Below, piece by piece: positions 54,843 to 64,000 of a DNA stretch of 64,000 nucleotides (position 1 is the stretch's first letter; every line of letters begins with the position of its first letter). This stretch comes from Portunus trituberculatus (lineage: Eukaryota; Arthropoda; Malacostraca; Decapoda; Portunidae), in the NCBI RefSeq assembly GCF_017591435.1, contig NC_059300.1, positions 19,366,436 through 19,430,435 of the forward strand. Direction: 5' to 3'. Both the position numbers and the translations under genes were made by a program. The notes below the pieces were generated by a model that worked only from the letters and a program-made list of their open reading frames with translations, made no database searches and was not told where the DNA came from.

Positions 54843-55232
54843 TTACCATGTATTAGTCTTTGGTGGAACATATGTAACTATAATTTTTCTCTTCTTCAAA
54901 TCTTCTGTTCTGATTGTTACTCCCAATGCTTCCACTATGTCCTCTCCATATTGCACATCCTCCACACAAATGTTATCACGAACCATTATTAGCACTCCTC
55001 CTCCCCCTTTATCCTTCCTGTCCCTCCTCCAGGTATCATATCCTTCCTCTTTAAAGTTGAAATGTATCTCATTCTTCAGTTTTGTTTCAACAATACACAT
55101 CACATCCGGCTTTTTCTCTTTCAAATAGTCCCGAACTTCCAATATATTTGATAACAAACCATCTATGTTAGTATAAGTCACTCTTAATTTATTGCCTCCT
55201 CCATGACCTCCTCTTTTTTCCTTAAGTACCAC
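54843..55232 (-). pseudogene. LINE E2 endonuclease N-terminal part
   Basis: 129 codons: LRVTYTNIDGLLSNILEVRD, DVMCIVETKLKNEIHF (catalytic E), GGGGVLIMVRDNICVEDVQY, KIIVTYVPPKTNTW. It is cut by a frameshift before the GDFN block. Confidence 0.8.
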
Positions 55233-55375
55233 TTCTTTTTTTCCTTAGCCTCACTTCTTAGCACTTTCTCCTTTTCCCTTTCCTCTAAGTTCATATCTTT
55301 TTTTATCCATATTTCCTTGTGATCAACATCATCGGCTAACTTCCCTTTTCTAGCCATTATTTCTTCTACAGTTAT

Positions 55376-55870
55376 TTAAGATCTCATTTTCACCTTCATT
55401 GGTCTCTTATCCCCTTCAGTGTACCTTCCCAGCCTAACCACTTCCTCCACCTCCTGGTCAATTTCTTGTGTACTGTCTTGTACCCTTTTGATAACCGTTT
55501 TGGTAATTTCCCTTTCTTCACGTTCTCTTGTGAATTTATTTGGATTTTTCTTTTCTCTCATCCCGTAGATCACGAAGCTTTTTTTCTTGTCCACTGCATC
55601 CCTCACCATGCTTTCCTTTTCTTTGATAACCTCAATTACAGCAACTTTTGTGTTCTCCTGAATCTGTCTCTTTACCACTTCTGAAAATTTGACTGTTTCC
55701 TCCTCTTGTTCTTGTTTCCATTCATTTCTTAGTTCTTTCAATTTGTTTTCACCTAGACCACCTTCTATCCTGTCTGTAACCACTTGCTGCACTTTATCCT
55801 GCAAGTTCTGGCATGTGGTTTTTAGAGCGTCATTTTGCTTCCTTATTTCTAAAATCTCCTCTGTGTGTGT
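55376..55870 (-). pseudogene. LINE E2 ORF1 fragment
   Basis: Coiled coil (IRKQNDALKTTCQNLQDKVQ, ELRNEWKQEQEEETVKFSEV) followed by the ORF1-like domain (KKKSFVIYGMREKKNPNKF, EVVRLGRYTEGDKRPMKVKM). Residues encoded above 55870 come from the GT-rich flank, not the element. Confidence 0.75.
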
Positions 55871-55925
55871 TTTAGGGTGTGTGTGGACACACACGCATGC
55901 TGATAATAATAATGATGATAGTAAT

Positions 55926-57165
<1,240 letters not shown>

Positions 57166-57385
57166 TGTTCTAGATTTTTCAAGAGCTTTGATGTAACATG
57201 TGACTAGAACAGTAACAAAAGTTTTCCCAAAATCTATAAAAGAGAATGACCAAGACTCAGTCAAGAGAGCCAGAAGACCACCTGTAGAGCAGTTTTGACA
57301 GAAGTCATACTACTGATGAGACATAAGATTGTGAATTGTTTTCTATGAGGTCCAGAGGGTAAGATTCTAAAATATTTGTTTGTCT
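57166..57385 (-). mobile_element. Old LINE C relic
   Basis: Matches LINE C at about 11850-12030 with many differences. For example GAATGACCAAGACTCAGTCA corresponds to GGATGACCAAGATTCAGTTA, and GTCATACTACTG to the GGAAACCATACTGG region. It covers the RT FRKG and DISKAF region and is far more diverged than the copy at 10.6-13.5 kb. Confidence 0.6.
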
Positions 57386-57499
57386 AATTGTGAGCAAATG
57401 CAAGTATGCCTCATCCTGACTGTCTCACCTTTGTGTAGTGGGTAAAAATTTGTAATACAGTTAAGTTATAATAAATGTAAATGTTAAAAAAGAACTCAC

Positions 57500-57600
57500 C
57501 TGATGGGATAGAAAATACAGGGCACTAACATCAGAGATCTCCCAGGAAGCTGTATAACTATGTTGCTGGACTGTGAAAGTGGCATTAGGCGACGGTGGAC
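57500..57600 (-). CDS. FN3-like domain exon, first half (phase 1-0)
   Basis: Minus-strand exon with acceptor TTCAATGGAGCAG above 57600 and donor CAG|GTGAGT below 57500. After two bases of a split codon it encodes 33 residues, PPSPNATFTVQQHSYTASWE then ISDVSALYFLSHQ. This is the FN3 A-B-C strand pattern with the conserved PP start and strand-B tryptophan, and one sequon (NAT). It ends in phase 0, matching the exon at 28430-28619, with which it makes one complete domain of about 97 residues. This is the most 5' exon found; earlier exons are probably outside the window. Confidence 0.78.
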
Positions 57601-58130
57601 CTGCTCCATTGAAGAAGAAAGATTGATGGTTATTCATAGGAGTATTGATAATAAACACACATCAATTAGGCTTCTTGCAAATAAGCAAGAATACTCAGTG
57701 ATTACTAAAATGCACAATGAGAGCCTAATAACATGTAGAATAATGTGAGATAACACTGTAAAAAGGGAGGTAACTCATACAACTCTCATTAAAAAGAGAA
57801 TTTACATCAGAGCTGTGTTGACAACACTGCAAGTGGGCAATTTAATAAGGGTTTTTTTTAATTATGATGATTTTCAATTTAGGTTTTTATTTTTCCAAAT
57901 GGTAGTGGTAGCTGAATTAAAGCACTCGTTATAATTTTGAATAATTAATATAGAATACAAACTCACAAAACTTTCCAATAAATTCAATTAAAAAATAAAT
58001 AAAAACAATGAATAAACAAATTAATGGAATGATATCGAGTGAACCTTCTCCCCACAATGGCGTTCATTTTCGCTTACAGTCCAGCTTACCAGAAGAGAGA
58101 TACATCACTCAATACAAAGTAAATACAGGT
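57601..58130. other. Intron sequence, nothing recognised
   Basis: AT-rich intron upstream of the FN3 exon. No gene or repeat recognised before the Tigger-like terminus at about 58136. Confidence 0.45.
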
Positions 58131-58413
58131 AACCCCTGCTTAACGAACGGGTTATGTTCATAAAAAAACGTTCATTGCATGAATTTTCGTTAAGCGAACC
58201 AATTATAACAAGTTTGACACCTGACTTGAACTTCCTTTGAGAGTCAACACAGCAAGAGTATATCTTAGTACAGTAAAATGTTTAATGAATGTGGAATGGG
58301 AAAGATGCTAGCTGGCAACCTGTGAAATGTAAACAAAGGGCGCATCATTGTACCACATACAAAACCTATGTACCACATTTCCACAAGGCTTTCCATTTTA
58401 TCCATTTCAGAGT

Positions 58414-59982
58414 GTGAGGGGCACTGCCTTGCTTTCCCTTTAATTTATTATTTTATTATATGCCCATTGTATGGCGGCCCCAATCGCGGGCTGTCGCTGT
58501 TCCGCTGTGCGGCCAACTACCCTCTCTTTGTTTCCACCATCTTGTTGTGCCTGCGAGCATCACCTCAGTACCAGGGTAGTCTTCAGCTGAGGTGGACGCG
58601 AGCTCTCGTGGTCTGACACAGGGTAGGGAGATTCGTGTTGCTGGGCTTCCCTTGGTGCTCACTAGTCCTCGGTCTGGGAGTTGTGCCCTCCCTTCAGTAG
58701 CTGGCTTGTTACTCGGTAGACCGTGGCTGTGTAGGACAGCGGGCTTGTTGTCCTAAGGACAGTGCGGCCGGTTGGGGCTGCATTTCCTGTTTGCGTTTGT
58801 CCACTCGGGTGTGGCAACGCGGAGGGACGCATTATTGTTTCGTCCCGTTGTTGCTGTTGGTGGCTGTGGTCACCAGTGTGTTTTGGTAGGCGGCTGTGTG
58901 CCCCCATCATCTGTTGTGTAGTATCAGTAGTATACTGTTTATAGTACCAGCCAGTCTTCAGCTGAGGTAACACGTGCACTCTGGGCACAGGAAGAGAAGT
59001 GTTTGCTGGGCTGTGTGTTAATAGGTACTCATTAGTCATCGGTCTGGGAGTTGTGCCCTCCCTTGAGTAGCTGGCTTGCTACTGGTTAGACCAAGGCTGT
59101 AGAACAGCAGGTTGTTGTTCTGAGAGAAGTGTAGTTGGTTTGGCTGCATTTTCTCGTGCGTTCGTCCACTCAGGTGTGGTGACGCGGAGGGACGCATTGG
59201 TGTCGCGTCCCGTTGTTGCTGTTCGTGACTGTAGTCACCAGTAGGGTTTGGTGGGCGGCTGTGTGCCCCCATCATCTTGTGTGTAATATCAGTAGTATAC
59301 TGTATTGTAGTGGTTGTAGCCACGCACGCTAGTGAAAGGCTGAGAAGCTTTGTACTGTCGGCCAGTGGGTGCGTAGATCTCGTCCGTCAGACTTGTCTGT
59401 GACGAGTATCTGGACTCTGTGTGGCTGTTGTCACCCGGAGGTGGTGTCTGGGCTTGTTTGTACACCACCGGATGTGCTGTACACATCATATATTGTAGTA
59501 GTCATAGGCTAGGGGTGTCAGTCTGACAGGTGTTAAGAAGCACTTGTCGTAAAAATAGATAGTATAGTAATATACTGCGCGTGTTGTCCCAGTCTGTGAT
59601 TTATCACAGTCTGTGGGCAAGGCATGTGGAGAGGCATTAATACTTCATAGAGAAGTGGGTGGAATTGTCCTTGTGGGCGGTTTCTCTAGGGGGTATTAAG
59701 GCCTCGCCCTGTTACACATAACATCTACCATTTATAAATTCTACTTGGTTGGGTACAGGAGGAGGAGGAGTTGCTAAGGAGATTCCCTTACAGTGGGGGA
59801 AGTTATACACTGTTGGCGACCTTGAAAGAACCTGAGTGTTACGGCTGCTTTGAGTTATAGTAGTGGGGACTCTGTGGAGGGTTATATTCCCCACTGCACT
59901 GACCGTAACAAAGCTGGTGATTTTGCCAGGATAACACTCTAGTGAGCTATGGCAGTTAACCGCAGCCGTGACGTACGTAATA
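58414..59982. mobile_element. 1.57-kb insertion in Tigger copy 1 (possible solo LTR)
   Basis: Removing it joins the two Tigger halves, and AGAGT is repeated at both ends (58409-58413 and 59983-59987), a 5-bp target duplication. It is GC-richer, has no convincing ORF, begins GTGAGGGGCACTGCC and ends ACGTACGTAATA. It contains two tandem units of about 375 and 355 bp (58581-58955 and 58956-59310). A 5-bp duplication and lack of ORF fit a solo LTR, but the TG...CA ends expected of an LTR are not clear. Confidence 0.6.
58581..59310. repeat. Tandem repeat of two ~365-bp units
   Basis: Both units begin CTTCAGCTGAGGT and contain CGGTCTGGGAGTTGTGCC, GACGCGGAGGGACGCATT (first unit CAACGCGG) and GTATCAGTAGTATACTGT. 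They are about 80% alike by eye. Confidence 0.8.
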
Positions 59983-60517
59983 AGAGTCACAAGTTCAGGT
60001 GGTTCTTTTAGCTTGCCAGGAAGATATGGTCTCACTAGCCTTCTAAATAGAGTCTGCTGACTTGAAAATAGTAGAGACAGTAGATGGAGTCAAGCCATGG
60101 TGGCGAGCAACGCTATTAGTTTTCTCGCCTCTTGTGTCTGTGAATAATATCCAGCTTCACTTCAAGAGTAAGAGACTTCCTGGTCTTCTTAGCAACGCTA
60201 GGCAACATTGCAGGGCTGGTTGCAAGGCGTTTTGGTGGCATGTTGAGCAAGGGAAGACGAGCTTCTGCTGACGCTGTCATTGTTTTGAACTAAAAGCGGG
60301 GAAGGGTAGGGGAGTGAGTGGTGCGCGTTTTGTCCATGAGAGGCGCTGGTGTATTTAAAAGCCTGTCAGCTTGTGTGACACAGTGGGGCTTTCAAACTTG
60401 GAAAAAATTATGTGGATAAAATTTTGTTAAAGCGAGTTTGGTGTTCATTATACGAGCAGATGGTAGTAAAACGTTGTGGCGAAATTTCGTTGTGTGAACG
60501 TTAATTAAGGGGTGGTA

Positions 60518-61365
<848 letters not shown>

Positions 61366-62262
61366 AGAATTTCCTCTCCCAACCCTTATAAATTGAGAAA
61401 AAGCATGTACATAACCCAAATGGGTAAGAAAACAATGAATGAAAGCACATTAAATGATTGTGTATACAGTACAATAATGACTTCCTGGGGGCATGATAAA
61501 ATGATAACATATCAGATACCTCCTTCTCTAGAAAATGTGAGGGTTGAGAAGGTGCCATCAGCAGCGTCATGGCAATCTGGTGTTTCACTGCTGAATTGGA
61601 CACTATCTGAGTCATTAGTGTGTTGAAGTGAGATAATGATAGTGAAATATTTATTGCTTGTCTGGTACAGCTTTCTACCTCTGTCTCAACATAAATTTTT
61701 GTAATAGTGTTATTGTGAGACCTATGTCATGTAAAGTTGTGATGATGAAGGCAGTAAGAAAAAAAAAGTGTTTGAAAAGATCACAACAGTATCATGATAT
61801 AAAGAGATGGTGGGGAAGCCTGGCAGTGAGCCATGGGGTGAGGCAGGGTCTTGGAGGGAGAGATAACACGCATGAGGAGGGGAGAGGGGAGGCCAGAATT
61901 AAAAGTCCAGCTGTCTCACAACAATACATTTGTTTGTTTGTTTCTATTTGTTTTCTCTTCATGATGTTTCTCATTCTAATTCTCATCAACTTATACCAGT
62001 CAGGCAAAAATTAGAGAGCTAAATGACACACCTCAGGCTATGACACAATCACACAAGACATTTAAAAATGGCTTCCTGATGGGAGGGGTATTTAACTATG
62101 AAAAAAAAATAAACTATACCATCGTCTGAAGATTTTGGAGATACAATAGTAATCCCAAAATCTTAAATCTCACAAAATCAAATAAATACATCCTGCATCT
62201 CCCTAAAGTCTGAGTTTATTATTTTTTGGGGGGTGGGGAATTCGTATAAGTCAGATATATTA
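61366..62262. other. Intron-like sequence, mostly unassigned
   Basis: Mostly AT-rich. A plus-strand stretch at about 61543-61610 (ENVRVEKV...LLNWTLSES) weakly resembles an FN3 first half. Otherwise I see nothing. Confidence 0.4.
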
Positions 62263-62263
62263 C

Positions 62264-62400
62264 AGTAATACTCTGCTTAACGAACAGGATAGGGGGTGTC
62301 AAACCTGTTTGTAAACCAAAAATTTGTTAAGCGGATGTAATTTTCTCATAGGAAATAATGGAAATAGGGGGGGATGCATTCTGGGCTGGTCCCCAGCATA
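62264..62400. mobile_element. Tigger-like terminus
   Basis: TA followed by CAGTAATACTCTGCTTAACG and GTTAAGCGGATGTAATTTTC. This is the same terminal pattern as the Tigger-like copy at 58.1 kb, so it is probably one end of a non-autonomous relative. The other end is not identified; the hairpin at 62587-62978 may lie inside the same element. Confidence 0.5.
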
Positions 62401-62586
62401 CCACATGGGTTAAAAAAAAAAAATTACATATAGGTTTGGCAGCATATTGGGTCACCAGTGTACCACTACTTTTATGATGTCATATGAGTCATTGGAAGTT
62501 AGAGGAGCTACTTACAAATTCTCTCACATTCTCGCATCTAGGTTCACAAAACATTTCTATTAGCTTTTTACAAACCTTTCCCCCAA

Positions 62587-62978
62587 GAAAGGATTGTTTT
62601 GTAATGCACAAAGTGAAATCTTACATGGAATACCAAAAAATAAAGCAGAGATGAGATGAGCCACAGATGAAGCGGGAGACTCGCGGCGACTCGGCTGCTT
62701 CTTCTTCTTGTGATCCTTTTAGCCTGTGTTTTGTCTTTCCCCATGACATTTGTTTCCACTCCTCTATTGCCTGCTATAATGGATATCATATCTTAGTATT
62801 CATATACACTCATGCCATGAGGATAACCTCGACTCCGTGGCACTGAGTGATAGTGAATTATTAATGAAATACCGTGGCCACGAGTTTCCCGCTTCGTCTG
62901 TGGCTCATCTCATCCCTGCTTTATTTTTCTTGTATTCCATGTAAGATTTCACTTTATGCATTACAAAACAATCCTTTC
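62587..62978. repeat. Inverted repeat (97-bp arms, 197-bp spacer)
   Basis: 62587-62683 is the reverse complement of 62881-62978 with few mismatches (for example ATGAGATGAGCCACAGATGA against ATGAGATGAGCCACAGACGA). This is large enough to form a cruciform or RNA hairpin. No transposase or ORF is seen in the spacer. Confidence 0.85.
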
Positions 62979-62984
62979 ACTTGA

Positions 62985-64000
62985 AACACTTGAAACACTT
63001 TATTATACCTACATAGCATTTATATGTATTATACATGGGAAAAAACAATTTGTAGGTAATCCATATGCAGCAGAACTTGCTTTTTGGGCAGTATGAATAT
63101 TAGTAGGTATTATAGTCGTCAGTTGACATACATATGTGATATTTGTTATGTAAAACTTTCTACCCCTTTACTACCTTATTTTGAAAATGTATACAAGGAC
63201 ATTGGCATTATTACTGATAGTGATCAAGAATATACTGTTTATAATGTTTTTTAAAAGTGCGTAGTGTAGGCAGTTGTTGAATGTGACTGGGCACAGAATT
63301 CCAAATTAAAGTTAAAGAATGTTGGAAGAGTGACAGGCTGTGTTGTGGAACACGGAGATATTCGCGGGTTCGGGTGGGATAATTGTGTTGTGGTAGTAAG
63401 GCTGTCATATTACCTCTGTTAACTAATTTGTACATATAGATACCAATTTGTAATTTATTTATATCAAACAGTTTGAGGATTCTCATGATTTTGAATAAGG
63501 GTTGTGTGTGATCAAAATAAGCATGGTTAGAGATAATCCTAATTATTTTTTTCTGTAAACGAAATAAGGAAAGCAAATGTGTGGGATATGTGTTGCACCA
63601 AATTGGTGTGCAATACTGAAAATATGGTAATACATGGGCATTGTATATTATTTGTAGGACATTGCTTGGCATTAAGTGTTTTACTTGGTATAACAATGAT
63701 ATATTCCTTGATAATTTGTGATTTAAGTATGAAATGTGTGGTTTAAATGTCATATCTTCATCAAATGTAATAATACCTAACATTTTGTGTTGTTTAGTTT
63801 TTGCAATGACAAAATTGTCATATTTTAGAGGTGGCAGTGCATCTATTGTTTTGTTAGTAAATAACATGTAATACATTTTATTTGAGTTTATAGTTAGTCT
63901 ATTACTAACACACCATTTGTATAGGATTTCTAGATTGGTATTAGCAGTTTCAATCAATGATATAGGATTTCCCCCAGTGATGTATAGGGTCAAGTCATCA
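62985..64000 (-). mobile_element. LINE running off the right edge (different family)
   Basis: About 0.2 kb of 3' UTR followed by the C-terminal half of a reverse transcriptase. The protein differs from A to H, and no 14-bp/AC terminus is present. Only the RT palm end and C-terminal domain are inside the window. Confidence 0.8.
63211..63993 (-). CDS. LINE reverse transcriptase C-terminal half
   Basis: 260 open codons that clearly continue past the edge. The two bases pairs of catalytic aspartates (DDLTLYITGG) lie at the very end of the window. Then come KWCVSNRLTINSNKMYYMLF, MLGIITFDEDMTFKPHISYL, LPYFQYCTPIWCNTYPTHLL and FRLQKKIIRIISNHAYFDHT, ending FKKHYKQYILDHYQ. Without stops or frameshifts in this part it is among the better-preserved LINE ORFs here. 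The ATG shown is internal, not the native start. Confidence 0.82.
   Translation of the reverse strand: MTLYITGGNPISLIETANTNLEILYKWCVSNRLTINSNKMYYMLFTNKTIDALPPLKYDNFVIAKTKQHKMLGIITFDEDMTFKPHISYLNHKLSRNISLLYQVKHLMPSNVLQIIYNAHVLPYFQYCTPIWCNTYPTHLLSLFRLQKKIIRIISNHAYFDHTQPLFKIMRILKLFDINKLQIGIYMYKLVNRGNMTALLPQHNYPTRTREYLRVPQHSLSLFQHSLTLIWNSVPSHIQQLPTLRTFKKHYKQYILDHYQ

Larger units (their letters stand above)
52288..55870 (-). mobile_element. LINE E2, 5'-truncated in ORF1
   Basis: Family E copy with two TATTTACCTAGTTG units at 52288-52315. It carries the C-terminal domain, a long intact RT ORF, linker, endonuclease (with a local tandem duplication) and ORF1-like domain. It is truncated within ORF1 near 55862, at a GT-rich stretch (TGTGTGTG). 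This is the first (5'-most) link of the 38.8-55.9 kb chain. Confidence 0.87.
58136..60515 (-). mobile_element. Tigger-like DNA transposon copy 1 (minus), internally deleted, with insertion
   Basis: The terminal repeat CAGGTAACCCCTGCTTAACG follows TA at the left edge, and a second terminus lies next to the TA microsatellite at about 60510. The minus strand near 60254-60000 codes for the N-terminus of a Tigger/pogo (CENP-B type) transposase (MPPKRLATSPAM, KKTRKSLTL, then TSTVSTIFKSAD-like sequence) with frameshifts. The catalytic DDE part is absent: after MESLVEMW the sequence goes to the 3' non-coding end. A 1.57-kb insertion (58414-59982) splits it. Confidence 0.72.

Noticed and set aside
58662..59489. 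Several 60-125 codon ORFs in the insertion at 58.4-60.0 kb
   Set aside because: They are in different frames in the two tandem units and are not conserved between them, so they are probably non-coding.

Overview
This window is animal genomic DNA with introns and a very high repeat load. It most likely comes from a decapod crustacean such as a crab. That placement rests on remembered resemblance of the LINE, DIRS, Tigger and SINE proteins and heads to decapod repeats, not on a search. There is no bacterial gene organisation, operon or CRISPR array.

Host gene. The only host gene I can support runs on the minus strand through the whole window. Four exons fit together by splice sites and phase: 57500-57600 (phase 1 to 0), 28430-28619 (0 to 1), 996-1307 (1 to 1) and 1-206 (phase 1, running off the window). 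They encode one split fibronectin type III (FN3)-like domain, one whole one and the start of a third. The product is therefore probably an extracellular or receptor protein. The introns are about 29 kb, 27 kb and 0.8 kb, and mobile elements make up most of their length.

Mobile elements. The introns hold at least nine non-LTR retrotransposon (LINE) families. I label them A, B, C, D, E, F, G, H and J for this report; the labels are mine. Families A, D, E, G, H and J belong to one related group. They share a similar reverse transcriptase C-terminus and a shared 3' terminus built from one or two copies of a 14-bp unit (TATTTACCTAGTTG on the plus strand for minus copies), usually followed by an AC microsatellite. 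Families A, E and G, the ones with upstream sequence to judge from, carry a coiled-coil/ORF1-like module fused directly to the endonuclease. B has two Cys/His zinc-finger-like motifs, an endonuclease and RT. C has a poly(A) tail. F is CR1-like, with an SGNH-hydrolase-like ORF1. A further LINE runs off the right edge. Nearly all copies carry frameshifts, truncation or damaged catalytic residues.

Layout. 0-1.9 kb: two FN3 exons. 1.9-4.3 kb: LINE A1 (+) between two AC tracts. 4.3-5.8 kb: intron, a tRNA-derived SINE and two LINE 3' ends (J1, J2). 5.8-8.6 kb: 5' half of a DIRS-like element (+). 8.6-24.0 kb: H, C, B, A2 and A3, all minus. 24.0-26.9 kb: a second tRNA-derived SINE and the 3' ends A4, A5, A6 and D1. 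26.9-29.8 kb: intron with the second FN3 exon. 29.8-34.1 kb: LINE E1 carrying a hAT transposase fragment. 34.3-38.4 kb: LINE F (+), split by D2 (minus). 38.8-55.9 kb: an unbroken head-to-tail chain D3, A7, G, D4, E2, all minus. 55.9-57.6 kb: microsatellites, intron and the first FN3 exon. 58.1-61.4 kb: two Tigger-like DNA transposons head to head around a TA microsatellite, one split by a 1.57-kb insertion. 61.4-64.0 kb: intron, a 97-bp-arm hairpin and the last LINE.

Main idea. The A/D/E/G group appears to insert into AC/GT repeats, in a fixed orientation. Each insertion ends in a new AC tract that can receive the next copy. This would explain the head-to-tail chains and the strand bias seen here.
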